Source: Vanilla planifolia
Taxonomy: Eukaryota > Streptophyta > Magnoliopsida > Asparagales > Orchidaceae
NCBI GenBank assembly: GCA_023846275.1
Contig: CM043865.1
Coordinates: 29,059,912 to 29,123,911, forward strand
Direction: 5' to 3'
Length of the DNA stretch: 64,000 nt
Numbering within the stretch: the stretch's first letter is position 1; each line of letters begins with the position of its first letter. Under the pieces are notes generated by a model. That model was not told the DNA's origin, ran no database searches, and saw only the letters and a list, made by a program, of their open reading frames with translations. Below are positions 38,501-51,569 of this stretch, piece by piece. The translations under genes were made by a program, and so were the position numbers.

Positions 38501-41500
38501 GAGCCATGACTAATTTATGATATTGGTTTGATTTAGAAAATCTGAAACATTTAGTCTAAATTTTTCAAAAATATTGTATGCATCCCTCAATCATACATTA
38601 ATAAAGAAATTGGGAATATCACACAGAGGCACTTCAATGGATTATGGAACTAGAAACTCATGGGCCTACATTCTATAGGTTTTTGTACATTTAGGCTTAA
38701 GAAAATTACATCTTCATTCAACTAGCTCAATGTAGGAATCTTTGAGGTTGGTTGAAATTCTAGTCAATTTGAATCTTGACTTTTAGACATCAAGTAAAGA
38801 TAAATGTGATTAGATTAATTAATGTTTAGTTGAAACCTAATTAATGAACTATTTGTATTATGAAATTAGAACAACTTGATGGTCCTTCGTGTCAAAGAAA
38901 AACATCATGAATAATATTTAGATGCATAAGCATAACATTAGAAGTCGGAAACAACAAGATGGACACCATGATGTAGCTTTTTTTTAAAAAAAAGCAATAT
39001 TGCATCTCAAGTTAGGGAAGTTAACTATGAATTTATCCGATCACTCATAACTAGAATAGAATGAATGATATTAAATTAATGAAGTTGAAAGTATACCAAA
39101 ACATGTTGAATTACTAGGCATGCTCTTGTGTTTTGTGTTTCTTAAGTGTGATTTATGGGGAAATCCTTGCGAGAGAAAGATTTAAAGAAATTCTACCTCA
39201 AACTTAGGCTCATTGAGTGAGAGTTAGCAACCTTCAAAATGGTGTCATCCATAGAAGGAAATGTATTACCTTCAATATAAAGTCATAACAATAAACTGCA
39301 ATTATAACCACACTTTTTAGCAGGATTTAGTCTTTGTTCGCACAAAGGATGTTGTGAAGCTGTGAGAGAAATGTAGACTATGCAATGGTAAAATTGGATC
39401 AAATTTGAGTGACTTTAAAAGGTAAAGTTCGATAAGAATTGAAAGAATTAGAGTTTTTTGCAATGATTGTGTTGAGGACAAGAGTGAGAGGGGGGAGAGA
39501 GAGGGAGAGGGAGAGAGAGAGAGGGAGGGAGGGAGGGAGAGAGCGAGGGAGGGGGGGAGAGAGAGAGAGAGAGCAATATTTAGGCTTTATTTGTGCTGAC
39601 TTGTGAGTTTAGAAAAAGGTATTGAAATAGAGACATTAAAAAGTATATGTTCATGGATGCATGTATGTTTATATGTATTAATAATCCATATTGAGGTTTC
39701 ATGAGCTTGAAAATTAGTTTTGTTTGTTTATGTTCATGTATACAAGTATGTATAGATGAGTAAGTTTATTTATATTAGAAATTTTTAGTTCTCTTTTGGT
39801 GGTTTTGTTAATTATCTTTGTCATAATTCTTATTTTTCACAAGCATGTTTAGGAGGCATAGTAATAATCAATATCAAGGAATCAAAATTTTATAATTTTG
39901 GCTGTTAGATTCACATCGTAATGCTGATATAGTGGTGACCTTAAATAGCTTTTTAGTATATTTTTGAAACTTGAGGATGTTGTACTTTTGAAGCAAAATG
40001 AATCCTGCCTAATATGGTTATTTTGGTGTAACTTCTGGGATTTCTTCTATGACATACATTATATAGGGCAAACCCACGTATGAATTTATATCTTAAGGGC
40101 AATGAAGAAAGATTGAAGGTGGTATAGTAATAATTCCTAGACTATAGTAGATCAAAAGTGGCCAATATGGATTTGAAGATAAGGTGAATATCATAGTTAT
40201 TGTAGAAGCATGCATTATCATCGTGACAACTATGGGAAGATGAGCTAGTGTAGCCATTGTTGGGTTACCACATACCATTTTGATTCATTAACCTTTGATC
40301 CATAAATATCCTTATAAATTAGTATCTTTAGGAGTTCATTTTGATTTATTGGTCAAATGCATAGAAGTTGTATATTGATACCACGGCTCATTTTTAGAAG
40401 TTAGACAATAAGCATTCAGCTAGGCCCACCTTTTCATGATTTTTGGAAGTCAATACTTTTAGCTATAGAGTTTATTATAGCATTGAGGGAGTTGCTTTTC
40501 ATGAGTCTTTTCTTTTGTATCAGTTTTATTATTCAATTTAATGTAGTAGGCTTGTGGAGGATCCTTTTATATGTGTACTTTCTTAAACCTCAGTTCTAAA
40601 ATTGTTAGAATCCACAACATATTTTTATATAGTAAAGAAATTTGTAGTTACCAAGAGTAGTTGTAGAGAGTGAAATCTATGGGTCTCGTGTGCCTTATCA
40701 TGGGTCTTGACCATTAGAGTCATGAATAATTTATAATGATATTGATTTGATTTGGCAAATTGACATGATTGAAATCTATCTAAAAAATTGAATGCATTTC
40801 AAACACGTGTTTTTGCTATAATAAATTGGTAATATTGCATAAGGGGTGCTTGGAGGAGATAAAAACTCGTGGATCTAAATTTGTAGATTTTTGTGTATAT
40901 TGTTTAGTTTGCTAGCCCGATGTAGAAGTTTGATAGGTTGCTTAAAATTTGAACAATTTTGAATTTGAATTAAAGACAACTAATAACTGAAAGTGTAGTT
41001 AGATCAATTAATACCTAGTTGGAACCTAATTAATGAACTCTTTTTATCATGAAATTAAAACAATTCAGTGGTCCTTTGGATTGAAGAAAATCATCATTAA
41101 CCTAACTAATAGTGCAAACACAATGCAAGAAATTTAACACAACAAGACCACAGACACCAAGATATAGCTTGTTTTGAAAGCCAGTGCACTCAAGTTAGGA
41201 CGGTAAGTACGAAATTTGTCCTATCTCCTACAATTAGAATTGAAATGAATGATGTCTAATTATGAAATTAAAGCTTACCATTGAACATAGGCTCATTGAT
41301 TCGGATTTTGGCAACCTCTAAAGTGCTAGTGCCTTACATGGAAACAAAAACATCACCTCTGACACAAAAACATAACAAAAAACCACTATGTTAACCACCA
41401 TTTTTAGTAGGAATTAGTTGATGTTAATGTAAAGGATAAACTATTCAATTAGTAAATTGGACCAACTTGGAGGTTGATTATAGAAGTAAACTTTGACAAG

Positions 41501-44500
41501 AAAAGGAAGTTGGGGTAGGAGGGTGGGGGGGTTGCTTGTGAACTTGTCTTCGTATAACTTAATGTCAAGTTCAGGTGAGAAAGAACTAATATGAGCGAGG
41601 ATGGTCAAGGACAAGGAAGGGACTTACTTGTGAACTTGTCTGTTGTAAACCTTAATAACAAGTTCAGGTGAGAAAGAACTAAGATGAGTGAGGGAGGGTG
41701 AGGGCAAGGTTATCGTCATCTTTGGTGTTGAATCATGCAAGCCAAACAAGCAGCAGAAAAGGTGAGAGGGTGCTTGATGATGCTTGTTTTGACTGATATT
41801 AATAATGAAGTATAGGTGGGAGTTATGGAATTAAAATATTTGTTAGCTTCTAGTCATCAAATTAGCAACATACTTAATTCCAACAAGCAGGTCTGTTGCC
41901 AAGTGTCTTGGGTGATTCACTAAAATGTCTGCTGCATGTCCAAGCTTGTTTCGTTAGGCAAATTTGTAGGACACATAATTGGAGTGTATGGTGCATGTCC
42001 CGAAGTGTTTGTGTCAAACATTGCCATAATGACTTGTAAAGAGTATTCCTACTTTTATAGCCATCCATCTGATGTAAGTGATAATGCAGCTGTTGTATTT
42101 TATGTGTATTTCTCAGTTAACATCCATTTTATGTTTTTCATTTATCGCTTTTATAGATATTTTAATTTTTTAAACTTAGCTGTTCTAGTATTGTTGTGAA
42201 TTAGGTGAAAAAACTTCTGGCAGCTGATCCTGGAAACTCCGAGTATGTTGACATGGAGAAGGAGCTTATAGAGGTAAAATGCTAATTATTTATTCCCAAG
42301 TCTACTTTTATGTCTTTTCTGTCTTTGCCTTTGTGTCAAATATATTTGCTTTTATAGTTGTCAGATAAATTTTGACTATGTTAATTGTTATCAATATCGT
42401 TATATTCAATATATTCTAGTGCTATTCCCTTCTCTGTTTTTTACCCCCCTTAAGCTGCTGTCAGATTTGGTAAAGCAAGTGGCAGTGATATGGTTAGATT
42501 CTATCATTGTTTGAGATTTATTTTACCTTCCTGTTACACATTTAGGTGAGAATGGTGGTTTATTGTGAAACAGATATTCTACGATAGCGAGGTCGTTTGA
42601 GTACTTACCACATTCAAAAGAGAATATATGGAAAAAAATCATGGCTTTTATGAGATGGCTGTCACCTATTATCTTGATTTCCATGCAGGGATTCCGTGAT
42701 GACCTGCCTGCTTGCAAGGATATCATTCAGATTTCATGCTGAGTTTGAATTCTAGTTATGAGTTTGGACATCGTAGAAATAAAAAAAATTGACGTTTTTG
42801 TATGTTGGTTTGAGTAAAGAGCAACTTGTGAATGCAGGTTATTGCATTGACAGAGGAGATCTTGGTTACCAATAAACAAGCTGCTTATTCTAGGAATGCC
42901 AGCGAGTTGGAAGAATATCTTTCTCCTAAGGGTTTTCCCGAGCCAGAAGTGGTAAGTATTTATAAACACTGCATATTACATTGTCCCTTCCCTCCACCCA
43001 CCCCCTACTGTATAAGGTGTTGGACTGTCCATTTAGTTTTCAAATGAACTCCTTCAAGGAGCTTAACATGGAATAATTTTGTTTTCATTCAAAATTCCCA
43101 ATTGAAGTGAAGTGATCCTTTTATTGTGTAGTTCCATTGTGATATCAAAGGAGAATAGTATTTCTTAGCGTCTGCAATTAGGAACGGATACATTGTTTTT
43201 TCTGATGGAAGGGATAAGATTGGTGTATTTGTTGTTTTATCTATAAAAGAATAGTTTGCCATTATTTAGTTTATTTTTCCATGCATATTTTAAAAGATGG
43301 TTATCCTCTCATTCTTCTACTGGATCTTTTATATGCCTTTGGATTATATACTCTTTTTTGGCTTGATTTAGGGTCCAAGTGAATTTACCGGACTAGATAC
43401 TCATGAATTTTACAAGTTTGCCGTGGGTATGAAAGTTCAAGCTGTTTGGAGTGAAGATGGGGAATGGTACGTGAATCATTTTTTTTTTTTTGAAGTTTGC
43501 TATAAACATTTTATTTTCAATTATTTTACCATTTTTTTTCTGTGCTTTGATTAGTTAATTGTTTAGGTATGGTGCAACTATTGAGGCTCTCACTCCAAAT
43601 GGGTACTACGTTTGCTATGATGGTTGGGGGAACAAGGAAGAGGTGAGTTCCATGGTTATCACAAGTTTAAATGCTTTCATGATCTGGATGATTATTTTAG
43701 CTAAGCTTGAATATTTTGAACATGTTTTACCAATGGCATGTAAAGGTTTTTTTCCTCAAAAAATGTTAAAGTTTCTTTTATGAAAGCAAACCTGCAGGTG
43801 CTTCTGTTGGTGTTTTTAAGTTGACAGTAGCTGTCAACTTAAACCCAACAGATGGAAATTCTGAAAACTATGATAAGGTCCTTGAAGAATGTCATAGGAT
43901 TTCTTAATGTCATTCCTGATTCAGGCCAGCTTTCAACACAAGTTAAAATTTCTGTGAGCTTGTTCTTTTGTTTTTCTTTTTTATGATCCTGCCATGTCTT
44001 AACTTTCAGATTAATATCAGTGAACTTCTCAATAAATTTGATAGAGGAAGAAAGTTTTGATACTACGAATCTAGTTGTCTTCTATTTATTTATAAAGGTA
44101 AACAGTCAGTCGAATAAATTCTATTCTATTTTACTACAAAACGCAGGATAGAACATGGGTCAACAACAGCATGGGAGCGTTCCTCTCCCCAAATATGTAG
44201 GGTGCTTGATATCCTTTTGATAGTTTAAAGCCTAAAACATAATGCTTGTGGTGAATGTAAATAAGGTATTTTTTCTTTGCAAGTTGAACTAAAAATTCTA
44301 AAATATTCTGTGAAGACACCATAGGACTGATGAGACATGATGAAGTGTCTTATAATATAAACTCGGTTGTAACAAAAGGTTAAGGTTAAAGGTTTTAGAC
44401 TTTGTACTGTAATAAAAGTAGTAACATAATTATCCACATGAGACACTAAAGCAATCATTTAAACAACAAAATCCCAAGTATTCAAGTTCAACACAAAATG

Positions 44501-47500
44501 CTACTGAAATGGAAATATAAAAGTCAATGCTCTTTTGATAATAAATTGATCGACAAGGATTTGCTGAACATAATCTTTCAAAAAGTTTTAGTTTTGCAAA
44601 TGTAAAATCACAAAAGTGAGTTTGAAAAGCAAAACAACAAATGAAACAACTGATTAAAGCACAGATGACAAGCTAATAGTGCACAAATATGCATAACATA
44701 TTGTATGCATATCATGTTATAGTATCTATAGCTATATAATGATTCTCATCTCATAAATGTCAATATGATTCTACATGTGATGCTCAAAAATATCATGAAT
44801 GATGTGTTGCATCATCAATTTTACCAAATGCTAAAATAAGAATATGAGTAACATGTGACATGCTATTGAATGTCATAATGCATTTCAGTACAATATCATA
44901 CAAACTAAAGTGATCAATAATGGTGCTATCATTTGGGAAAAGCTCATAAACAATGGAAGTTGAAAAATGTTAATCATCATATATCACATAAATACAAATT
45001 TGTATGCATATCAAGTTAATTATCATCTCTCTCTCGCTATGTTTTCACATAATGATGGTTATGTAAATATATTTGTTTTCTTGTTATAAGAAGGATATTG
45101 TCAAATTGAATCAATAGAGTTCATCAACCAAACCAATTAAACATATCATATATCCTACAAGATATCATTTGCACAAAAGGGTACTATCATATGTATATAT
45201 ATTTATCATTGGAATTGTCAACGATATAATAATTAATATCGATGCCAAAAAGATGAACGTGGACCATGAATAACATCAAATCGCATGACTGTCTAGAGAT
45301 CAAAATATGCAAGGAAATAGCGTCTTATTGGAATTTTGTCGCCATAATTAACAAAGGATGTTAGGAAATGTTTTGAACTCCAATTATATAGTATGTCTAA
45401 GAATTATGGGATTGCATTATGAATTAATTAGAGTTGATCAATCAATATACAATCATAGTATGTCATCAACGGATTATATATCAAAAACAAGAAACTAGTG
45501 CAACAAAGAGAATGCAACTATTGAATTAAATAAAATATAGGTGATATAGCTAAAAACTAAACTTTAGCTGTTGTTACTATATAATATTCTCACAAGGTAA
45601 TGAAAGGTAAATAGAAATTTATTTTATATATACAAAAATAAGATTAAGCACAAATTCTTAGCTCTAATATCATTTTATTACAGCCTAATCCAATAGACAA
45701 TTCATCTTAATTACATGGGACATGAGGAAGTGTCTTAATCTTAATTCAATTATAATAATAAAGGTTATCTTTATAGTATACTAAAAGTAAAAGTATTCCT
45801 ATGCACTTGAGATTTAAAGACTTAATTTATTCCAAGTTAAATATAAATAATAATTTCAAAACTTTATTCCCATTTGCAAGTTTATTGGTTATATTTTTGT
45901 TGAATAACTTTTAAGTAGTTTAGTAAAATTTAAAAAATATATGATCACAAAAAAGTGAGTTTACAAAGCAAACTAGTAGGCAAAACTCTTCATTAAAGAA
46001 TAAATATCATGGAACTAGGGTATTGATAGGCAATGAAATAAGAAAAATATCATGTTATAAAATCAACACAAAAATGAGAATATGAGTGATATAAGTAACA
46101 TGTTTCATGTGTTAAAATTACTAAGTGTTACAATCCATTTGAGTATAATATTATGCAAACTAAAATAAGAGATGATAATTCTATTATATGAGAAAAACTC
46201 ATAAATAATTGAAGTCAAATGTGGTAGTCATAATCACTTAAATGTGCATACATATCATGTAAGTTATCATTCCGATTAATATAGGCATTATGTTGGTATA
46301 TTATAGTTATCCTTTCATAAGACGAACGTTGTCAATTTTAATAGAATAATTATTTTACAAAATTGTTGGTCAAGCTAGTTAATCATATTATATAACTAAC
46401 ATCTTGTTTGTCCAAACAGAATATTATTGATCACACGCACACACATATAAATATCAATGTAATTGCAATACATAATAATTGATTTGAATGCTCAATATGT
46501 CAAAATGGTAAACATTGACAATCCATAATGTCAAAGCCACTTGCTTGAATGGTTAAGAGTCTATAAAAATACCAATGAAATTGCAATCAATGATAGTAAT
46601 TAATATGAATGGTCAATATTCATGTCAAAAAGGTAAAAATTGACAATCCATAATGTCAAAACCACTAAAATTGTTGGAGCTATTTCACTAACTAATATAG
46701 AATGTTAGCGAAAGATTTAAACTTCAATGTTGAAATATGTTCAAAGAGACATGGAATGAATCATGAGCTTGATTATTGTTTAATAATCGACATATAATCT
46801 TGTATCATCAAGGGATCAAATATCAAAAGTACGAAACATGGAAAACAAGAAAATTCAACTATTAAATAAATTGAAAATGTAGGACAAATAATCAATGGCA
46901 AAGATAGTTGCAAAGGACCCTAATGAGATATTAATTCAATATGACCAAGAATAAAAATAATCAAATGTATGTATAAGTATATATGCAATCATTATATAAC
47001 CTATTTGAACTATGCAATGATAAGGTAAAAATAATGCTGCTAACAAGATAAATTAAATGTTACAAACTATCATGATTATGAATAATATCTTAAAGAATCA
47101 AAGCATAAAGAAGAATTAGCATGTAATATATTAAATTTGGATAATTTATATGATAAAATATCTTTCAAAGATTCTCACACGAGCCAAATGCCAGTATGCA
47201 TAATTTGAACATCACAATGTCTAATTTCTTATCTTATCAAAGTCATATAACAAATATAAGAAAAACCATTTCTTATGGATAAAATACATGAACATTGTAA
47301 TAACATTTACAATATGATTGAGTACAAAGAATCAAAGAATTATGATAAAATATCATAACTAAATAAAATACCGTGTAAAACTATCATTGACATATATAAC
47401 CAGTATTAAAGGACAGCTCCTAACAATGAAAAGTACACTTATATTTGGTAGCAAGAGTTGCTTACCTTGAAATGAAGTATTTGAACCAAATTCTATATCT

Positions 47501-50500
47501 ACTATGCCTCCCAATCTACAATAAACTCGAACAACCTAAAATATATAGGTTAGATACACATTCAATTTAGATAGGCTATATAAAGCAATATTAGTTTTAT
47601 TACTCTTAACATGTACACTTTTAAATTCCACAATTATATCATAAATTTACTGTGATGATATGCAATAAAAAACCTCAAACAAAATTTATTATATGCAATA
47701 AAAAACTTAAAACAAAAATACAACATTAACTTAAATCATTAGATGTAATTATCCAAAATGTAGATGTGAAATTGTTGTCAATGATGGTGATGGTTATGAT
47801 GTTCCTCAATAGTGGATAGAAACAAAAAGGGGAGAAAATGTTAGTGGTGGCAAACCAACCCATGTCCTTGACTGCCTTGGTGGCAAGGAATCTCCAGCGA
47901 GAACAACGAGAAATGACAATGTACATGCCACAAAGGGAAGCTTGTGGGAGAAATGACAATGTACATGCCACAAAGGGAAGCTTGTGGGAGTAATAGAAAT
48001 CTCTCACGTCAACCAAGACTTTGGGGGATGTGGAATAAAAAAAAACAAAAAAGTGACATCGATGAGTAGCCTCTTTGGTGAAGATGGGAATCAGGGTGAA
48101 GTGGAGAGATGGTGAGAGAGATAGAGAGTGAGAGGGATTAAGGGAGTGGTGGAAAGGGACAGCCGCTTGAGATCATGACATGTTGGGTTATTTGGCTTGG
48201 AGATAGGACGAGTTCCCTTCTTTTTTTTGGAGATATTATATTGATTTTTACTTGGGAATGTTTGGCTTGTAAAGAATGGGTTGCTGTTGTCTCTTGGGGT
48301 TTTTTGGCACAATATTTTCTGTTTGGAGATGAAGTTTTTAAAAACTATTATTAAAAAGCCGTGACTGGAAAAAATCATTAGGTGAGAATAGAATGGAAAT
48401 CTATTTTAGGCCATTGAACTTCTTTTCTTGTTCTCTGTTTGAAAATGAAAACAAAGAAGCTTAAAGCTCTATGAATCACACAACCTTGATATGTCTTGTG
48501 TTTTGCATCATTGTTGTGCCATGTTGGTGAATGGAAGAGTCTAATGGTGTACATTGGTGCTCCTTAAATTTTTCCTACCGAGGTTTTGAGCTAGTTATTC
48601 TTGAACATTTTTTTTGCTGCCTTGTTGCTCGCAGTTAGCAGTGTGCATGATGTTGTTCATTCTACTTCCAACTTCCACTTTCAGATCTTTTCATGTGCAA
48701 GGAAGTGTTTTATGGAGGATAATTATCCCTTATAGCAGCTTTTTTTTGTAGATGTTACATTAACCTTTCTTGACCGTTAGTTTTCGTGATTCCATTTTTG
48801 CCTTTATCATTTAACTTGATTAGTTTACACTTTTCATATTATGAAATTGTAGGTAGTGTTTATTTCTTTGTGCTTTTGCATTGGCCATGAAAAACAAGTA
48901 AATTCAATTCATTCTCAAATGATAAATTTGTGGATAGTATTGTTCATTGTACTTCCATTGTTTGCTTAAGTATTGTTGATGGCATTAAATTCGTAAGATT
49001 TTAATGTTGTGTTCGACCCTGATTTGTTATCCGGACAGGAGGTCTTCAGATATTTTAGCGGTTTATGCCTTAGCAAATGTTTGTTTCTAGTCCTTCCTGA
49101 TAATTGTTTTAGCCTTCTGAGAAAAATATTTGGTGTTCTGGCTCCTAGGTGGACCACTGTAATGTTAGACCAACTGAAGAGGGAGAAACTAATACTTTGC
49201 TCGAAGCTGAAAGACAAGCAGAGGTCACCAGGCAAGCTATTAAAAGGAAGATTGCACAAGCAGCTGTAATGGAATTCCAACAACGTGCAATACCTACAAA
49301 ACTCCGAATTGCGCCAAATGATCCTGAAGATGTGGTAAGTCCTATTGAACTCTTTTATCAGTTCACTGTGTGTACGAGGTCTTTATTCCTTGGGTGTGTA
49401 TGTATGTTATTAATAAATTATGTTTCAACTATGTTATGCTTATTATCTCAGTGGAGGATATGTATCATTACAAGATGTATGATGATAATATAAAATATAC
49501 TAAGCATGAAACATGCATCAATTTAAAGCAAATTTTATTTTGTTTGGGTTAATTCAAGGCAATTACATGATACTTTGTTCTTAAATAAGTATTTTAAAAT
49601 GTCTCCTAATACTTTTAGAATTCACATTTGGCTCATTGCTGAAGTCATGACTTGCATGTCGCAAGTTCACGTGTCATTTTGTCAAAAGAATCCTTAACAA
49701 TATTGAGATTTTTTTACCTCATTTTATATGCTTTCTATATTGATCCATGAAAATTTGCAGAAAGCTGCTAAGCGGAAGAAAATCCATGCATTCAAGTCAA
49801 AAGCTCGCATTGAACAACTTGAAGTTGTGCAGAATAAAAGGCAAAATGCTTGGCAACAATTTCAATCAACCAAAGGGAAAACTACAAAGGTAACATTTTA
49901 AAATTTGCTTTCTTGTTCATGCAATATGTTATTGTTGGTATCATTTGAATTTAGCTTTTAGAAAGGCTGCTTATGACCGTTCTGCAACTACAAAAAGAGA
50001 GTTGTTTCTTTGTTTAAGATTAGCCTCGTAATTTTGGTTTTTCTTGAGTTATGATGTCTGCCCTTGTATTTGTAAACCCAACTCAGATTTATCCCTTCTG
50101 TTTAAAATTTATGCACATTGATGAGATGCTACTTTGATTTTTGGTATTCTCTTTAAGCATTTTTGTAATTGAATCTTATGAACTTCGATCATAATGTTTC
50201 TTCATTGTTTCTCGTCTATTTGATCATTGGCATCCTTTCTAGTGGAAGTTGGAAATAGAAAATGGTTGAATTTACTTTTAATGTTTGTGTTTGTTTCACC
50301 TAAATAGGAAGAGTCATTTCGTCCCATATAAGTGAATTATTAGTCATTTTTTTTCATTTTTGAGAATAAATCGTCAAAGTTATTTCCACCATCATGCATT
50401 GCCCCCATCACCAGTTGCATCCAGCAATCGAAGGACATTTAACCGATACAAATCAAAGGACATTTATTCTTCTTTTCGAACTGTTTCATGATGAAATGCG

Positions 50501-50733
50501 ATTGGCTTTTTGTTTTATCTTCAAATCGTCAACGTTTTCTTACTGATGAACCTCGTTATGTGAAGGTTGGTTTTTTCTCTGGGCGAAAAAGGGAGAGCAT
50601 ATTCAAGTCACCAGATGATCCAAATGGCAAAGTTGGTGTCACCGGCAGCGGAAAGGGTCTGACGGAGTTCCAAAGGAGAGAGAAGCACCTCCATCTCAAG
50701 GGTTCTGTTGCTGATGTTGAAGAAGGGGAGTAA
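35567..50733 (+). CDS. SPF30: Survival-of-motor-neuron-related splicing factor 30 (SPF30), 8 exons
   Basis: Exons 35567-35641, 42205-42273, 42838-42951, 43372-43466, 43567-43642, 49149-49334, 49761-49889 and 50566-50733 join in frame to 303 aa, close to plant SPF30 (about 300 aa from memory). The protein opens MQGGEDVNIEELASNLSTYK. A Tudor domain covers about residues 100-143 (VGMKVQAVWSEDGEWYGATI, GYYVCYDGWGNKEEV), with aromatic residues suited to reading symmetric dimethylarginine on Sm proteins. The C-terminal half is basic and coiled (AKRKKIHAFKSKARIEQLE) and ends with the conserved SIFKSPDDPNGKVGVTGSGKG and REKHLHLKG segments. It acts in the nucleus in spliceosome assembly (tri-snRNP recruitment in animals). 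Intron 1 (6563 bp) and intron 5 (5506 bp) are unusually long and hold old repeats. Exon 4 uses the donor GTACGTG, giving GEW-Y across the junction. Confidence 0.95.
35870..36398. repeat. Local duplication, about 282-bp offset, SPF30 intron 1
   Basis: Copies at about 35870-36115 and 36152-36398 share TTTAACATGTG, TTGGCCAATGAAGAT, the CGGATTGTAG-type block, and GGTAAGCCAA-TTAATTTAAA, with many substitutions. It is non-coding and old. Confidence 0.75.
36401..36755. repeat. Tandem duplication, about 194-bp unit, SPF30 intron 1
   Basis: Two copies (36401-36594 and 36595-36755) both contain TATGCCATATTTA, TTTTTCCTTAGAT, AAAGCAACCACTTAAGAGAA and ATAGAAATT. They directly follow the 282-bp duplication, so this part of the intron grew by successive local duplications. 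The mirrored reverse-strand ORF with two similar halves is a by-product. Confidence 0.85.
37440..39470. repeat. Long diverged direct repeat, copy 1 (about 2 kb), SPF30 intron 1
   Basis: This is paired with 39655-41520. Shared blocks in the same order include AAGCATGTTTAGGAGGCA, GTTGTACTTTTGAA, AAGATTGAAGGTGGTAT, ATATGGATTTGAAGAT, AATAAGCATTCAG, AAGTCAATACTTT, and ACCAAGAGT-G-TGT-GAGA. Small indels are frequent. No protein domain was recognised. A pair of LTR-like copies or a segmental duplication are both possible; the copies are separated only by a GA-rich microsatellite region. Confidence 0.75.
39481..39574. repeat. (GA/GGGA)n purine microsatellite
   Basis: Pure-purine tract of GA, GGGA and GGGGGGA units on the plus strand, lying between the two 2-kb direct repeats of SPF30 intron 1. 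Polypurine-polypyrimidine mirror tracts of this kind can adopt triplex structure; that is general knowledge, not shown here. Confidence 0.95.
39655..41520. repeat. Long diverged direct repeat, copy 2, SPF30 intron 1
   Basis: This is the partner of 37440-39470 at an offset that drifts from about 2240 to 2080 bp through indels. The same block order is kept. Its 3' end runs into the 92-bp tandem repeat at 41535. Confidence 0.75.
41535..41718. repeat. 92-bp tandem duplication, SPF30 intron 1
   Basis: CTTGTGAACTTGTCT recurs at 92-bp spacing (41535 and 41627), followed in both copies by AAGTTCAGGTGAGAAAGAACTAA and GATGAG/ATGAGCGAGG-type sequence. The copies are quite similar, so the duplication is younger than the 2-kb pair. 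Confidence 0.88.
43802..43852. repeat. Near-perfect 50-bp foldback, SPF30 intron 5
   Basis: Arms TTTAAGTTGACAG and CTGTCAACTTAAA pair perfectly around a TAG loop, and the outer parts (TCTGTTGG and CCAACAGA) also pair, giving about 22-23 paired positions with one or two bulges. It could be two abutting terminal inverted repeats of a small DNA transposon (MITE) or a hairpin in the intron RNA. The family is not recognised. Confidence 0.85.
44333..47000 (-). mobile_element. Old LTR-like repeat pair with degenerate PBS, SPF30 intron 5
   Basis: Two diverged direct copies are seen at about 44333-45560 and 45719-46900. Shared blocks include GACATGA-GAAGTGTCTTA, ATCACAAAA-GTGAGTTT, ATGAGAATATGAGT-type and ACTCATAAA-AAT-GAAGT. 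Between them, at 45661-45672, lies GCTCTAATATCA, which matches 10 of 12 bases of the reverse complement of the usual plant initiator-Met primer binding site. A run resembling an LTR edge (TTATTACAGCCTAATCC) follows. This fits a minus-strand LTR element whose internal region has been lost. No gag or pol coding was found. The LTR interpretation is an inference; the repeat pair is seen directly. Confidence 0.5.
46449..46680. repeat. Tandem duplication of about 120 bp, SPF30 intron 5
   Basis: The blocks AAT-AAATTGCAAT, GTCAAAA-GGTAAA and ATTGACAATCCATAATGTCAAA each occur twice about 120 bp apart. They lie inside copy 2 of the LTR-like pair and are absent in this form from copy 1. Confidence 0.8.
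47908..47987. repeat. Exact 40-bp tandem duplication, SPF30 intron 5
   Basis: A 40-bp unit beginning GAGAAATGACAATGTACATG is repeated twice with no difference. It must be recent or be under conversion, unlike the decayed repeats around it. Confidence 0.95.
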
Positions 50734-51569
50734 AGAGCTCTAATGACTTTGAAACTTGTAGGGTAAATGTCGTTTAGTTCAGGAGTCAGAAACCTTAAAA
50801 GCGTCACTTGTCTTTCCGGCGTTAAGAGGTCTTTTGGGGGTGACTTGGAAAGTTGTTTATAAACTTGATATAAATACTGTACCAAGGGGCGATTTGGTTC
50901 AGGTTATGTGGATGTTACATATCTTCATATATGTTAAATAATTGCATTATTTGTCAAATCGTTATGCTTTCTTTGACTATTTAATTGCTCAAGTGGTTGT
51001 TTTGAGCATAATAATATCAACCTAAGAGTTTTATCAAACCGAGTCGTAAAGACTAGAATTTGAGAAACAGCAGTTATCCAACAACTATAGCCGACTGAAA
51101 CGATTTTGCTGCGCATTTAGTTAAATGGGAAACAGAGAAACGTAGTCAGTTACTAGTCGTTTTCAGCAAATATGTAACTTAATTCTGAAAGCCGTATATA
51201 TTTTTAAATTTTCCTTAGAAAGCAATAGATCAGAACTAAATGGCATTTAAGCATATAATAACTAATGAAAAGTTTGACATGATTACAAAAGCTAAACATG
51301 CACGTACACATACGAGGCAAAGAATACCTCAACAAGAGGCACCAAGAATGCTTCTTTAATCGAGATCATTTGACAGAGTGTGCCCAACCACATAAGAGGC
51401 ACCAAGAAAAGAATAGTTCGTCTCACAAGCATAAACAAGCAGGCTGCCTCAGACCCTTCACTTCTAGCCTTCACCTATAAAAACCATACTCGACATGAAA
51501 CACAAAGGTAAAACTGAAAAATGCTGAACGTACTGGTTAAACAAAGCTTCTGCAGTTTGGTTGAATCAA
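50734..51569. other. Convergent spacer between SPF30 and TOM1-like gene
   Basis: The 837 bp between two stop codons must hold both 3' UTRs and poly(A) sites. No coding region is supported; the ORFs on both strands here have no recognisable domain. A 60-codon ORF pair at 51290-51480 is antisense to itself and not credible. Confidence 0.55.
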
